A stretch of 64,000 nucleotides of DNA from JADKCL01 sp031415375 (GTDB lineage: Bacteria; Bacteroidota; Bacteroidia; J057; JADKCL01), in the NCBI GenBank assembly GCA_031415375.1, contig JANORP010000263.1, forward strand, positions 1 through 64,000, read 5' to 3'. Below, one piece after another: positions 15,549 through 24,726 of this stretch (position 1 is its first letter; each line of letters starts with the position of its first letter). The notes under the pieces were generated by a model that was not told the origin of the DNA, searched no databases, and saw only the letters and a list, made by a program, of their open reading frames with translations. Both the position numbers and the translations under genes were made by a program.

Positions 15549-18023
15549 GCTCCCCGGATCCACATCCACAATAATGCGCAATGTCTTTTGCGGTGCTGCC
15601 AAATAATAGACGTCGATGCGCTCTGCAAGGGCTTTTCGCACTTTGTCCACACTTGAATTCCTTGGAATTTTCAGCAAGGCCACCTGCCGATATTCATTGC
15701 GGAGGCGCGTGATAAATGGGTACTCTGGCCCTAGCAAGGCGTCGCCAAAACTACTGAGCATAATATTTTTGAATGCCTCGGCTTGGGATTCCAAAAACAT
15801 CTGGTTTTTGTGCTTGAGCTCGATGCGAATGAGGCGCGTATAGGGGGGATACCGCAGCAAAAGCCGATTTTGCATCTCCAAATCGTAGAAAATCCCGTAG
15901 GGTTTTTGCAGCAATTTGAGCACAGGATTGTCGGGCATATAGGTCTGAATCAAGACCTTGCCTTTTTTGGCATTGCGACCCGCGCGGCCACTCACCTGCG
16001 TGAGCATCTGATAGCCTTGCTCATGGGCGCGAAACTCGCCCATGTTGAGCATGAGGTCGGCCTCGACGACACCCACGAGGGTTACATTCTCAAAATCAAG
16101 CCCTTTACTCACCATTTGTGTGCCCACGAGGATGTCGATCTCGTGCTTTTCCAAGCTGCGGATGATCTTCAAAAATGCCGTGCGTGAGCGCGTGGTGTCA
16201 TGGTCCATACGGGCAATTCTTGCCTCTGGAAAATGCGTTTTGATCTCTTCCTCAATCTTCTCGGTGCCGATGCCGATTTGTTTGATCTCGTAGCTCGCGC
16301 ATTTCTCGCATTTGTTGTATTGATGGTCGATGTAGCCGCAATAGTGGCAGCGCAACTCTTTTTTGCCTTTGTGAAATGTGAGCGTAATATCACAGTTGAT
16401 GCAATGCGGCACATGCCCGCAATTTTGACAATGGATCCATGGCACGAATCCGCGCCGGTTTTGGAAGAGGATGACTTGCTCACGCTTTTCCAGCGCCTGT
16501 GCAATGCCGAGGAGCAAAATCTTGGAAAAGTGCCCGTCCATGCTCTTTTGCTTGGTTTGCGCACGCAAATCCACGATTTGGATGATCGGCAACTCTGCTT
16601 GCACGGCCCGGTGCTTGAGTTCGACCAGCGTAAATTTCCCCTGGCGTGCATTGTGATAGGTCTCGAAGCTCGGCGTAGCTGACCCCAGCAAAACCCTCAA
16701 CTTCAGCAATTTGGCCGCAAAAATGGCGACGTCGCGCGCATTGTAGCGGGGATTGGGTTCTGCCTGCTTGAAGCTGTGGTCATGCTCCTCGTCGATCACG
16801 ATGAGGCCAAGCTTTTTGAAGGGCAAAAAGATTGCAGAGCGCACGCCGATCACGATTTTGTATTCGCCCATCACCACCTTTTGCCAGATCTCCACGCGCT
16901 CATTGTCGCTGAAACGGCTGTGATAAACGCCGACCACCTCACCAAACTCGCTTTTGACCTTGTCGATGATTTGCTGCGTGAGCGCAATCTCCGGCAAGAG
17001 GTAGAGCACCTCTTCCTCACGGGCCAAGGCGTCCTTGATGAGCTCGATGTACAGGTGGGTCTTGCCGCTGCCTGTGATGCCATGCAACAAGACAGGCTTG
17101 TCGGGATTTTCCTCAAAGGACTTCCGAATCGTCACCAAACCAGCAAGCTGCTCGTCTGTGAACGTGATGTCTTTGCTTTTGTCGTTGTAGGCGATGGCCG
17201 ACAAGCGCTCCTCGGGCACGTCAAATTCCCGCAAGATGCCTTTTTCGACCAAGGCTGCAATGGGGCCATCTGCGCCTTTGACCCGTTTTTTCAGATCGGC
17301 AGCGGCCATCGGCTTTTTCTGAAAATACTCTGCGACGACCAGCATGAGCACCTCCTCCTGCTTGGGCGCATTCTTGAAGCTGTTGAAGGCTGCGTTGAGC
17401 ATGGCCTCGTCGCGGTACATGGGTGACAACTCCAGGAAACGCACCATCCTGGGCTGGTAACCTTGCTTGAGGCGATGCACCAACCGCAGCAGGCCACGGT
17501 TTTCCAAGTTGCGCAGCCTTGGCAATGGACCTTGCAACTCCATGATTTGGCCAGCCTCGTCCAGGTTCAGGCGTCGTCTAGACTCCAGTTGCCGCATGAG
17601 GTCATAGTCTTTGCTCCCCAAGTCGAGATCTTCCCAGTTGTCGATGCCGCCCCACTCGGCGACCATCTCGCTCTCCAGTTTGAGGCCAGCCGGCAAGGCT
17701 GCTTTGTGGACTTCGCCTTCGGTACAAAAATAGTAGTGGGCGATCCAGGCATAGAGGTCGAGCTGTCCCGGCTGCAAGACAGGCTTGTCGTCGGGGAACT
17801 TATCGACATACTTCAATCCCTTGAGCATCTCGTGCGTGATCCCTTCGCTCGCTTGATCGGCATTGCGCACGCGTCTGATCACGCCTGTATAGATCTTGTT
17901 TTTCCCAAAAGGCACCACGACGCGCATGCCCACGATGGCCAGATCGATGGCGTCGGGCGGCACACGGTATTCAAAATTGCTTCTGACGGGGACGGGCAAT
18001 ATCACTTCTACGACCAAATTCAT
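15546..18023 (-). CDS. priA: Primosomal protein N' (PriA helicase)
   Basis: An 825-residue superfamily 2 helicase that restarts stalled replication forks by loading the replicative helicase. It has an N-terminal fork-binding domain, Walker A GITGSGKTHLY, a DEEH box (IVIDEEHDHSFKQAEP), and the helicase C-terminal lobe with SGRAGR. Between the lobes lies a zinc-binding insertion with cysteine pairs (CQNCGH, CINC, CHYCG, CEKC) that would bind two zinc ions. The length is close to other Bacteroidota PriA. The stop of the upstream binding-protein gene overlaps the ATG at 18023 by four bases, so the two are coupled. Confidence 0.96.
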   Translation of the reverse strand: MNLVVEVILPVPVRSNFEYRVPPDAIDLAIVGMRVVVPFGKNKIYTGVIRRVRNADQASEGITHEMLKGLKYVDKFPDDKPVLQPGQLDLYAWIAHYYFCTEGEVHKAALPAGLKLESEMVAEWGGIDNWEDLDLGSKDYDLMRQLESRRRLNLDEAGQIMELQGPLPRLRNLENRGLLRLVHRLKQGYQPRMVRFLELSPMYRDEAMLNAAFNSFKNAPKQEEVLMLVVAEYFQKKPMAAADLKKRVKGADGPIAALVEKGILREFDVPEERLSAIAYNDKSKDITFTDEQLAGLVTIRKSFEENPDKPVLLHGITGSGKTHLYIELIKDALAREEEVLYLLPEIALTQQIIDKVKSEFGEVVGVYHSRFSDNERVEIWQKVVMGEYKIVIGVRSAIFLPFKKLGLIVIDEEHDHSFKQAEPNPRYNARDVAIFAAKLLKLRVLLGSATPSFETYHNARQGKFTLVELKHRAVQAELPIIQIVDLRAQTKQKSMDGHFSKILLLGIAQALEKREQVILFQNRRGFVPWIHCQNCGHVPHCINCDITLTFHKGKKELRCHYCGYIDHQYNKCEKCASYEIKQIGIGTEKIEEEIKTHFPEARIARMDHDTTRSRTAFLKIIRSLEKHEIDILVGTQMVSKGLDFENVTLVGVVEADLMLNMGEFRAHEQGYQMLTQVSGRAGRNAKKGKVLIQTYMPDNPVLKLLQKPYGIFYDLEMQNRLLLRYPPYTRLIRIELKHKNQMFLESQAEAFKNIMLSSFGDALLGPEYPFITRLRNEYRQVALLKIPRNSSVDKVRKALAERIDVYYLAAPQKTLRIIVDVDPGS

Positions 18024-19681
18024 GAGGCTTTGCGCACGCGTTTGAGGTAGAGCATATTGGTGGCGTTGGTGCTGAGGCCCGTGACCTGCGGGGAGACGAG
18101 GCGCACGATGCGGTCGTAATACAGCAAGACGACTGGCGCATCGGCCAATACCATGCGCTCCATCGCTTGGTAATAGGCAAATCGGGTGGAATCGCGCGGC
18201 TCGGCTTGCGCCAATGTGAAGAGGCTATCGTAGCTGCTGTTGCGGTAGCGCATGCGGTTGGGGCCATTGGGTGGAATCTGGGCACTGCTGAAGAGGCCAA
18301 GGTAATTTTCGCCGTCGGGATAATCTGCGATCCAGCCCGCCCGCCAAAGATTGATCTCGCCTTTGGTGGCACGCTCGCGCAATGCGGGACCGTCCATATT
18401 GTCGATCGTCACGCTCAGCCCGATGCGTTCCCAACTTTTTTGTACAAATTCCATCGCGCCTTGATAGGCGGGTACGGAATTGAGCGCCATCACAGGAATG
18501 CCCCGCCCACCAGGAAAGCCGGCCTCTGCGAGCAATGCAGATGCCTTGTCGGGATCAAAACCATAGCCGACGACCGACGCAGCATCAAACCCAGGCATGC
18601 CCGATGGCACGATGCCCGCTGTCGCCGGGTAGCCATTGCCATTCAACACATAATCGACCAGCGCCTGCCGATCGATGGCATAGTTGAGCGCCTGTCGCAC
18701 CCGCTTGTCCGCCAATGGATGCCCATGGGCGACGGGCAAGGTCGTATCCACCAAAATCCCGATGAATTCTGTATTGAGTTGTGGCGCCATCTGGAAATGA
18801 AAGCGCTTGAGATAGGCCTCACGTACTTGACTACGGCCATCAAAGACCTCGTCTTTGGTCGCCTTGTCGATGCCATTCACAAAGTCGAGCCGTCCCTGGC
18901 ACAGCTCTACAAACTCAGAAAGCCGCTCTCGGATGAAGCGTACCTGCACGGCATCCACATAAGGTAGCCGCTGCCCCCCCTCCCACTCCCAATAGGCTGG
19001 ATTTCGCAGCAAGATCAGACTCACATTTTCATTCCAACTCTTGAAGCGAAAGGGCCCCGTGCCGATTGGGTGGCTCCGAAAGTCCTTGCCATAGTGCGCC
19101 ACGACCTCATGGGGCACTACCGAGCCGTATGCCATCGCCAAAAGGTTGGGAAACGGGGCAAATGGCCGCTCCAGGTGAATGATGAAGGTGCTATCATTGG
19201 GCGCGACAAAGCCTGCGATGTGATCGGCCTTGCCCTCACGATAGGCCTCGATGCCTGCGACCTTGCCATTGAAAATCCAGAACCCCTTGGCGGCGACTGC
19301 GGGGTCGCAGATGCGGGTGAAGCTGTAAACGATGTCGGCGGCCACCATGCGGCGTGTACTATCGGGGCCAAACAGTGGACTTTTGTGAAACCAGACATCC
19401 TGCCGCAGGTGAAAAGTATAGGTCGCTCCACTGTCAGCCACCGACCAATCACGGCATAGCGCAGGCCGCAGGCTCAGGGTGGAGTCAAATTCCAGCAAGC
19501 CATTGAAGATCTGCCCACACATCCAGCCTGCACTTTGGTCGCTGGCGTAGGCTGGGTCTAGGGTGCTGAGGCCCGCGAAGAGGTTCATTCTGAAAACACT
19601 GCGATTTTCAAGAGGTTCCGTCTGTTTTCCACACGATACCAACAGCACAAGTGTGAATAAGAAGGCCAACAATTCTTGCAT
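18020..19681 (-). CDS. Oligopeptide-type ABC transporter substrate-binding lipoprotein
   Basis: A 553-residue family 5 solute-binding protein (DppA/OppA type) with lipobox LLVSC, lipidated at Cys17 if the ATG at 19681 is used. The longer open frame to 19726 adds a non-signal N-terminus and overlaps the parA promoter. Typical features are the early FNGLLEFDSTLSLRPALCRDW stretch (split here as FNGLLEFD and LRPALCRDW), the VRQALNYAIDRQAL helix, and the late G-x-W-x-DYPDGENYL region. It delivers peptides or similar ligands to an ABC permease, but no permease or ATPase genes are nearby. It is coupled to priA by an ATGA overlap. Confidence 0.88.
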   Translation of the reverse strand: MQELLAFLFTLVLLVSCGKQTEPLENRSVFRMNLFAGLSTLDPAYASDQSAGWMCGQIFNGLLEFDSTLSLRPALCRDWSVADSGATYTFHLRQDVWFHKSPLFGPDSTRRMVAADIVYSFTRICDPAVAAKGFWIFNGKVAGIEAYREGKADHIAGFVAPNDSTFIIHLERPFAPFPNLLAMAYGSVVPHEVVAHYGKDFRSHPIGTGPFRFKSWNENVSLILLRNPAYWEWEGGQRLPYVDAVQVRFIRERLSEFVELCQGRLDFVNGIDKATKDEVFDGRSQVREAYLKRFHFQMAPQLNTEFIGILVDTTLPVAHGHPLADKRVRQALNYAIDRQALVDYVLNGNGYPATAGIVPSGMPGFDAASVVGYGFDPDKASALLAEAGFPGGRGIPVMALNSVPAYQGAMEFVQKSWERIGLSVTIDNMDGPALRERATKGEINLWRAGWIADYPDGENYLGLFSSAQIPPNGPNRMRYRNSSYDSLFTLAQAEPRDSTRFAYYQAMERMVLADAPVVLLYYDRIVRLVSPQVTGLSTNATNMLYLKRVRKAS

Positions 19682-19700
19682 TGGTAGCACTCTTCTTTCG

Positions 19701-19708
19701 TAACTTTG
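19701..19708 (+). promoter_or_regulatory. -7 promoter element upstream of parA
   Basis: TAACTTTG matches TAnnTTTG. TTG triplets lie 17 bp (19681) and 22 bp (19676) upstream, neither at the ideal spacing. The parA ATG is at 19814, so the leader would be about 100 bases. The element lies just upstream of, and divergent to, the binding-protein gene. Confidence 0.5.
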
Positions 19709-19813
19709 CCTTTTGAATTTTAGCATCCGATAAGGTCAGCGGGGATTACTGAATCGGCCAAAATTATTGAAAAATTAGGTTCCCCTGCAACCAATCGGAA
19801 AGGAATACTGCGG

Positions 19814-20623
19814 ATGACGAAGATAATCTCAATTGCGAATCAAAAAGGTGGAGTCGGCAAGACGACCACGGCGATCAACTTGGCAGCCAGCTTGGCAGCC
19901 TTGGAGTTCAAAACACTCATGATCGACACCGATCCACAGGCCAATGCGACCAGTGGACTCGGTTTTGATCCACGCAACACCAAAAAAGGGATGTATGAGG
20001 CGATGATCAGCGATGAGATCCAAGCCAAGGATACCATCCTCACCACCGATTTCCCCAACCTTGACTTGATCCCCTCCAACATCGATCTGGTCGGTGCTGA
20101 GATCGAGATGATCAATCTGCCCAACCGTGAGCGCAAGATGCGGCGCATCTTGGAGCCCCTGCGCGGCCTCTATGACTTCATCTTGATCGACTGCTCGCCC
20201 TCGCTCGGCCTCATCACCGTCAATGCCCTCACGGCATCTGACTCCGTGATCGTGCCTGTGCAATGCGAGTATTTCGCATTGGAGGGGCTTGGCAAGTTGC
20301 TCAATACCATCAAGATCGTGCAGCAGCGCCTCAACCCCGAGCTCGAGATCGAGGGTATCCTGCTCACCATGTATGACTCGCGCCTGCGCCTGAGCAATCA
20401 GGTGGTGGACGAAGTCAAGACACACTTTCACGAGATCGTCTTTGACACGATCATCACCCGCAACATCCGTCTGAGTGAGGCACCGAGCTTTGGATTGCCA
20501 GCCTTGATGTTTGATGCAGAAAGCAAAGGCTCGATCAACTATATGAATCTGGCCCGCGAGATTTTGCAAAAAAACGGACTGACCCTCACTCAACTCAAAG
20601 ACGGTCAGCACTCCAACAATTGA
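19814..20623 (+). CDS. parA: Chromosome-partitioning ATPase ParA
   Basis: A 269-residue ParA/Soj ATPase with the classic deviant Walker A KGGVGKTTTAINLAASLA at residues 11-28, the switch DTDPQANAT and Walker B ILIDCSPSLG. It forms ATP-dependent dimers on DNA that are released by ParB at parS, moving the origin region. It starts the conserved cluster parA-parB-DUF5683-dapB-(radical SAM)-lepB. It lacks the N-terminal HTH of plasmid type Ia ParA proteins, in agreement with a chromosomal origin. Confidence 0.95.
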   Translation: MTKIISIANQKGGVGKTTTAINLAASLAALEFKTLMIDTDPQANATSGLGFDPRNTKKGMYEAMISDEIQAKDTILTTDFPNLDLIPSNIDLVGAEIEMINLPNRERKMRRILEPLRGLYDFILIDCSPSLGLITVNALTASDSVIVPVQCEYFALEGLGKLLNTIKIVQQRLNPELEIEGILLTMYDSRLRLSNQVVDEVKTHFHEIVFDTIITRNIRLSEAPSFGLPALMFDAESKGSINYMNLAREILQKNGLTLTQLKDGQHSNN

Positions 20624-20647
20624 GGCATCCTATTTCTGAAATGATTC

Positions 20648-21553
20648 ATGACTGATCCGAAAAATAAACGGCGCAATGCGCTTGGTCGCGGCCTGAGCGC
20701 ACTGCTCTCTGACTCAGAGAACACTGTCATCGACAATCCTAGCGGATCGCAAAGCGAATCTGTCGGTCAAGTAAGCGAGGTCGCCATTGACCGTGTCGAG
20801 ACCAACCCCTATCAGCCACGTACCCATTTTGATTTGGTGGCCTTGGAAGAATTGTCGCAATCCATTCAAGCACAAGGCATCATACAGCCGATCACCGTGC
20901 GCAAGATGGGTGGCGGCACGTTTCAACTCATTTCGGGAGAGCGTCGTCTCCAGGCGAGCAAGATGGCAGGTCTCAAAGTTGTGCCTGCGTATGTGCGCAC
21001 CGCCGACGACGAGCAAATGCTCGAGATGGCCCTGATCGAAAACATTCAGCGCCAAGACCTCAACCCGATGGAGATCGCACTAGCCTATCAGCGGTTGGTC
21101 GATGAGCTGAGCTTGCGCCTTGAGGACCTCGGGGACAAAGTCGGCAAGAAAAGAGCCACGGTCAACAACTACTTGAGGCTGCTCAAGCTGCCTCCTGAGA
21201 TTCAAATCGGCCTCAAGGAAGCCAAACTGAGCATGGGCCACGCCCGTGCACTCATCAACATTGAAAATGTTGATGACCAATTGGCTGTCTATCGGGCCAT
21301 ATTGGAAGGCGATCTGAGCGTGCGCAAAGTCGAGGAAATGGTACGGGCACTCGCCGAACGATCCAATAAGAACCCTAGCACCAAGTCCCCAAATGCCAAG
21401 GACATCCATGTCCAGAAACTCGAGCGCAAGCTGGAAGATAAATTTGGCAGCAGGGTTATCATCTCGCAAAACGGGCAAGGCAAAGGCGAACTCAAGATCG
21501 GCTTTGAATCCACAGAAGATTTGAATCGTATCCTTGAAATCTTAGAGCCTTGA
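20648..21553 (+). CDS. parB: Chromosome-partitioning protein ParB
   Basis: A 301-residue ParB/Spo0J CTPase. The N-terminal tail KRRNALGRGLSALL is the usual ParA-stimulating segment. The CTP-binding boxes (NPYQPRTHFD, GERRLQASKMAG, ENIQRQDLNP) and the central HTH (KKRATVNNYLRLLKLP) follow, with a C-terminal dimerisation domain. It lies 24 bp after parA. No canonical parS (TGTTTCACGTGAAACA) was seen in the window; half-sites occur at the window start. Confidence 0.95.
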   Translation: MTDPKNKRRNALGRGLSALLSDSENTVIDNPSGSQSESVGQVSEVAIDRVETNPYQPRTHFDLVALEELSQSIQAQGIIQPITVRKMGGGTFQLISGERRLQASKMAGLKVVPAYVRTADDEQMLEMALIENIQRQDLNPMEIALAYQRLVDELSLRLEDLGDKVGKKRATVNNYLRLLKLPPEIQIGLKEAKLSMGHARALINIENVDDQLAVYRAILEGDLSVRKVEEMVRALAERSNKNPSTKSPNAKDIHVQKLERKLEDKFGSRVIISQNGQGKGELKIGFESTEDLNRILEILEP

Positions 21554-21570
21554 AAATCAATCCTCCAAGG

Positions 21571-22377
21571 ATGCACGCTCCATTCATATCTCAGCAATTC
21601 ACTAACAGCCTCCTGCCCTTGCGGCAAATAGCGCTGCGGTTTTGCATCATGATTGCTTGTGGTATGATCATAGGGAATCATCTACAAGCACAGGTGATTC
21701 CCAACGATACTTTGGCCGTACCAGACTCGCTACCTGTCGGCAAAAATGCTGTGAAAGGGTCGATGCCCAGTGGAGACAACGCGACTGGGCAAATCTCCAA
21801 CGATGGCACCGCAATCGCGGCAGCACCGGCAGACGGCGACACGACCAAGGTCGCTCCCAAACCCGCGAAGGGTTCCCATGCCTTTCAGCTGCACCTGTCT
21901 CCCAAAAAAGACTTCTACGACCCCAAAGTGGCTGTGCGCCGCAGTGCGATCTTGCCTGGCTGGGGACAAGTTTATAACAATCGTCTCTGGAAAGTACCGA
22001 TCGTTTATGGCGGATTTACCCTTTTTGTCTCCTTTATCATTGGCAACAACCAAGGCTATCGGGCGTATGACGCTGGCGTGAAATGCAAAGGCGACACCAA
22101 TTGTATTGATGGCAACAACGATCCCTTTCCTGGCCTCACGATCGACAACGTGATCAGTGTGCGGGAAGACTATCGCCGTTTTCGCGACTTGAGCGCCATC
22201 ATGTGCGGCCTCTGGTACATGCTCAATCTCGTGGATGCCTACGTGGATGCACACCTGCGCGGGTTCAACGTGAGCGACGACCTCACCCTCAACGTGAACC
22301 CCAAAGTCGGCTTTGATCCTTTTGGGCGCAAAAGCATGTTTGTGGGCGCCTCCCTCACCTTCAATTTGCGACGATGA
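21571..22377 (+). CDS. DUF5683 domain protein
   Basis: A 268-residue exported or membrane protein. It has a signal-like hydrophobic segment ending LQAQ, a low-complexity linker, then the DUF5683 core, recognisable by the AILPGWGQVYNN motif and a following membrane segment (VYGGFTLFVSFIIG). The tail is short and beta-like. I chose the ATG at 21571; a TTG at 21550 would overlap the parB stop. The position between parB and dapB is conserved in Bacteroidota. Function unknown; the dapB start overlaps its stop by four bases. Confidence 0.85.
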   Translation: MHAPFISQQFTNSLLPLRQIALRFCIMIACGMIIGNHLQAQVIPNDTLAVPDSLPVGKNAVKGSMPSGDNATGQISNDGTAIAAAPADGDTTKVAPKPAKGSHAFQLHLSPKKDFYDPKVAVRRSAILPGWGQVYNNRLWKVPIVYGGFTLFVSFIIGNNQGYRAYDAGVKCKGDTNCIDGNNDPFPGLTIDNVISVREDYRRFRDLSAIMCGLWYMLNLVDAYVDAHLRGFNVSDDLTLNVNPKVGFDPFGRKSMFVGASLTFNLRR

Positions 22378-23108
22378 GCCTGAGGATAGCATTGGTGGGA
22401 TATGGCAAGATGGGCCAAGCCGTTGAGGCCGAGGCGATCGCGCGGGGCCACGAGATCTGCCTCAAAATCGGCTCAGCAACCTTGCAGCTTGCCGACACGC
22501 TCACACCTGAGAACTGTGATTGCATCATCGAATTCACCAACCCTGAAAGTGCCATCGCAAATTTTGGCAAGCTCACGGCGACGGGCATACCTGTCGTGAC
22601 AGGCACCACAGGCTGGCTTGCAAACTTGGAGCCCTTGCGGCAATCGATTGCCGCAAACCACGGCACCTTCTTATATAGTAGCAACTTCTCGATCGGCGTC
22701 AATATCTTGTTCCAGCTCAACAAGATGCTGGCCAAAATGATGAATGGCTATCCCGACTATGATTGTTTTATCGAGGAGGCCCACCATCGCCACAAAAAAG
22801 ATGCACCTTCCGGTACAGCGATCAGCCTTGCCCAGCAAATGCTAGATGGACTCGACCGCAAGACCAGCGTGGCCCATGCCGATTTGCGCGATCGCCCACC
22901 TGGCCCTGAGGAATTGTCGGTCGCCTACACACGCGCAGGCGAGATTGTGGGCGCGCACAGCGTGAGCTATATCTCAGATATCGACCAAGTGACCATTTCT
23001 CACCAAGCTTTCAACCGTCGGGGATTTGCGCTCGGCGCTGTCATCGCAGCAGAGTGGATCCAAGGCAAACAAGGATTCCACGAATTTTCTGAGGTGTTCC
23101 AAGGCTAA
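22374..23108 (+). CDS. dapB: 4-hydroxy-tetrahydrodipicolinate reductase
   Basis: A 244-residue enzyme of the lysine and meso-diaminopimelate pathway, reducing 4-hydroxy-tetrahydrodipicolinate with NAD(P)H. The N-terminal Rossmann motif is VGYGKMG (a variant of GxxGxMG). The catalytic segment EEAHHRHKKDAPSGTA contains the two His, the Lys and the SGTA tetrahydrodipicolinate-binding loop. It is somewhat shorter than the E. coli enzyme, as usual in this phylum. It is coupled to the DUF5683 gene by ATGA. Confidence 0.95.
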   Translation: MSLRIALVGYGKMGQAVEAEAIARGHEICLKIGSATLQLADTLTPENCDCIIEFTNPESAIANFGKLTATGIPVVTGTTGWLANLEPLRQSIAANHGTFLYSSNFSIGVNILFQLNKMLAKMMNGYPDYDCFIEEAHHRHKKDAPSGTAISLAQQMLDGLDRKTSVAHADLRDRPPGPEELSVAYTRAGEIVGAHSVSYISDIDQVTISHQAFNRRGFALGAVIAAEWIQGKQGFHEFSEVFQG

Positions 23109-23135
23109 CAATTCCGTTTTCGATACTGTATTGCT

Positions 23136-23154
23136 AAGATAGATTGACTATCTT
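23136..23154. terminator. Small perfect hairpin between dapB and the radical SAM gene
   Basis: AAGATAG (23136-23142) and CTATCTT (23148-23154) form a 7-bp stem with a 5-base loop. No T run follows, so it may be a weak terminator, a 5' regulatory hairpin, or neither. It ends six bases before the GTG start at 23161. Confidence 0.35.
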
Positions 23155-23160
23155 GGAACT

Positions 23161-24540
23161 GTGAATGAGTCACGATTGACACGAATAGATCGGCGAGCCC
23201 TCAATGAGCGCCGCACTTGGCGACAAGCGAGGCGTGTCTGCCATGTACCAGAAAAGGGACTTTTCTTTGGATTGAGAGGCAACGTTTACAGTTGTTGCTT
23301 CAACAAATCCTACGTCTTGGGCACTTATCCGCAGCAATCTGTCCGTGAAATATGGCATGGCCAAAAGCTCAAGGCACAGCGCAAAGCCATCAAGAATTGT
23401 GACTTGTCGTTGGGATGTGGCGCTTGCTACGAGCTTATCAAGTCGCGCAATATCAACGCATTGCCCATCTTGAGCTATGATCGGTTTGCCCGGCGCAATG
23501 GCGGCTACCCTGCCAAGATGGATTTTGAGCTTTTCAATACCTGCAACCTGGAGTGCATCATGTGCCGTGGGGAATTTTCAAGCACCATTCGCAAAAACCG
23601 CGAAGGCTTACCCCCGATCGAGTCACCCTACGACGATGCCTTTTTTGACCAGGTTGAGGAATTCATCCCCCACTTGCTCAACAGTCATTTTTTGGGCGGC
23701 GAGCCATTTCTGATACCGCAGTATGTCGATCTCTGGGAACGCATGGCGGCCATCAATCCCAAGATGTCGGTCTCGATCCAGACGAATTGCACGGTCTTGA
23801 ACCAGCGAGTGCAGTCCCTTTTGGAACGCATGGATTTCCACATCAGCGTCTCGATCGATTCGATCGAGCCCGACAACTATGCTCTGATCCGCAAAAATGG
23901 GCAATTGGAGCGCGTCTTGGAAAATCTCAAGTATTTCCGAGACTATACGCGGCGGCGCGGCACCCTGCTCACGATGGCTTTTTGCCCGATGGTGCAAAAC
24001 TGGCATGAGCTGCCCGCAGTCACCGACTTTTGCAACGCTTGGGAAATGCCGCTCATGTTCACCACCGTCGAATCACCGCCCCATTGCAGCCTCTCCCCGC
24101 TCCCATCGACCAAGCTGGCAGAAATCGAGACCTTCCTCAAAAGCCATTTCCACCCCGAAAACACGCCCTTGCAACGTCAAAATCGGCAGAGTTACCAAGA
24201 TCAGATCACGCAAATCGGGGTATGGCGCGAAGCCGCTGCCGCCCGAGAAAGGTCTGGATGGAGCAAACCTGCCGAGAATTTTGAGGAATTCATCGCACAA
24301 ATCGAAGGCCTGCTGATCACCGAAAGCGGTCATTCGCCTGCCGAGGCCCAGCACATTGCACGCGATATCCAATCCAAACTTGAGTTTGTTTTGGACACCG
24401 CAGACGGTCACGGGCAGCGCGCATCGGCCACTGCCAAATTGATCGCCACATCGCCGACATTGGTGATCAGGTCGGTGCCTAGCCTCCAAAAGGAAGAGCT
24501 GCTCTCACTTTTCAAGAGCTTTGTAATGCCGATTGAGTAG
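23161..24540 (+). CDS. Radical SAM protein with N-terminal twitch/SPASM-like domain
   Basis: A 459-residue protein. Cysteines for an auxiliary Fe-S cluster come first (CHVPEKG, YSCCFNKSY, CGACYEL, residues about 22-95). The radical SAM core then begins with CNLECIMC (Cx3Cx2C, about residue 125), followed by LGGEP and ISVSIDS. This order, twitch then core, is that of the twitch-domain radical SAM proteins that act on peptides or unknown substrates. A C-terminal helical extension ends the protein. GTG at 23161 is the only usable start that keeps the N-terminal cysteines. It sits between dapB and lepB; substrate unknown. Confidence 0.85.
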   Translation: MNESRLTRIDRRALNERRTWRQARRVCHVPEKGLFFGLRGNVYSCCFNKSYVLGTYPQQSVREIWHGQKLKAQRKAIKNCDLSLGCGACYELIKSRNINALPILSYDRFARRNGGYPAKMDFELFNTCNLECIMCRGEFSSTIRKNREGLPPIESPYDDAFFDQVEEFIPHLLNSHFLGGEPFLIPQYVDLWERMAAINPKMSVSIQTNCTVLNQRVQSLLERMDFHISVSIDSIEPDNYALIRKNGQLERVLENLKYFRDYTRRRGTLLTMAFCPMVQNWHELPAVTDFCNAWEMPLMFTTVESPPHCSLSPLPSTKLAEIETFLKSHFHPENTPLQRQNRQSYQDQITQIGVWREAAAARERSGWSKPAENFEEFIAQIEGLLITESGHSPAEAQHIARDIQSKLEFVLDTADGHGQRASATAKLIATSPTLVIRSVPSLQKEELLSLFKSFVMPIE

Positions 24541-24642
24541 TACTCCCAACAGCTCAGCCTGCGCGATTCGCAGAAATGAAGAATTCCTTGCCTTCAAATC
24601 AAGCCATTTCTCGGAAAGCCTCGTAATACCCAAGGGTTTTTC

Positions 24643-24650
24643 TAAATTTG
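24643..24650 (+). promoter_or_regulatory. -7 element upstream of lepB
   Basis: TAAATTTG matches TAnnTTTG; no good -33 TTG is seen. The lepB ATG at 24727 lies 76 bases downstream. The element argues against the more upstream TTG (24655) as the start. Confidence 0.4.
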
Positions 24651-24726
24651 TCAATTGTCACGAAAGGAGTGGTCGGCTAGCAATGTAGAATTGTCTAGTC
24701 CAAAGGGCTGCAAAAAAAGAAAACGA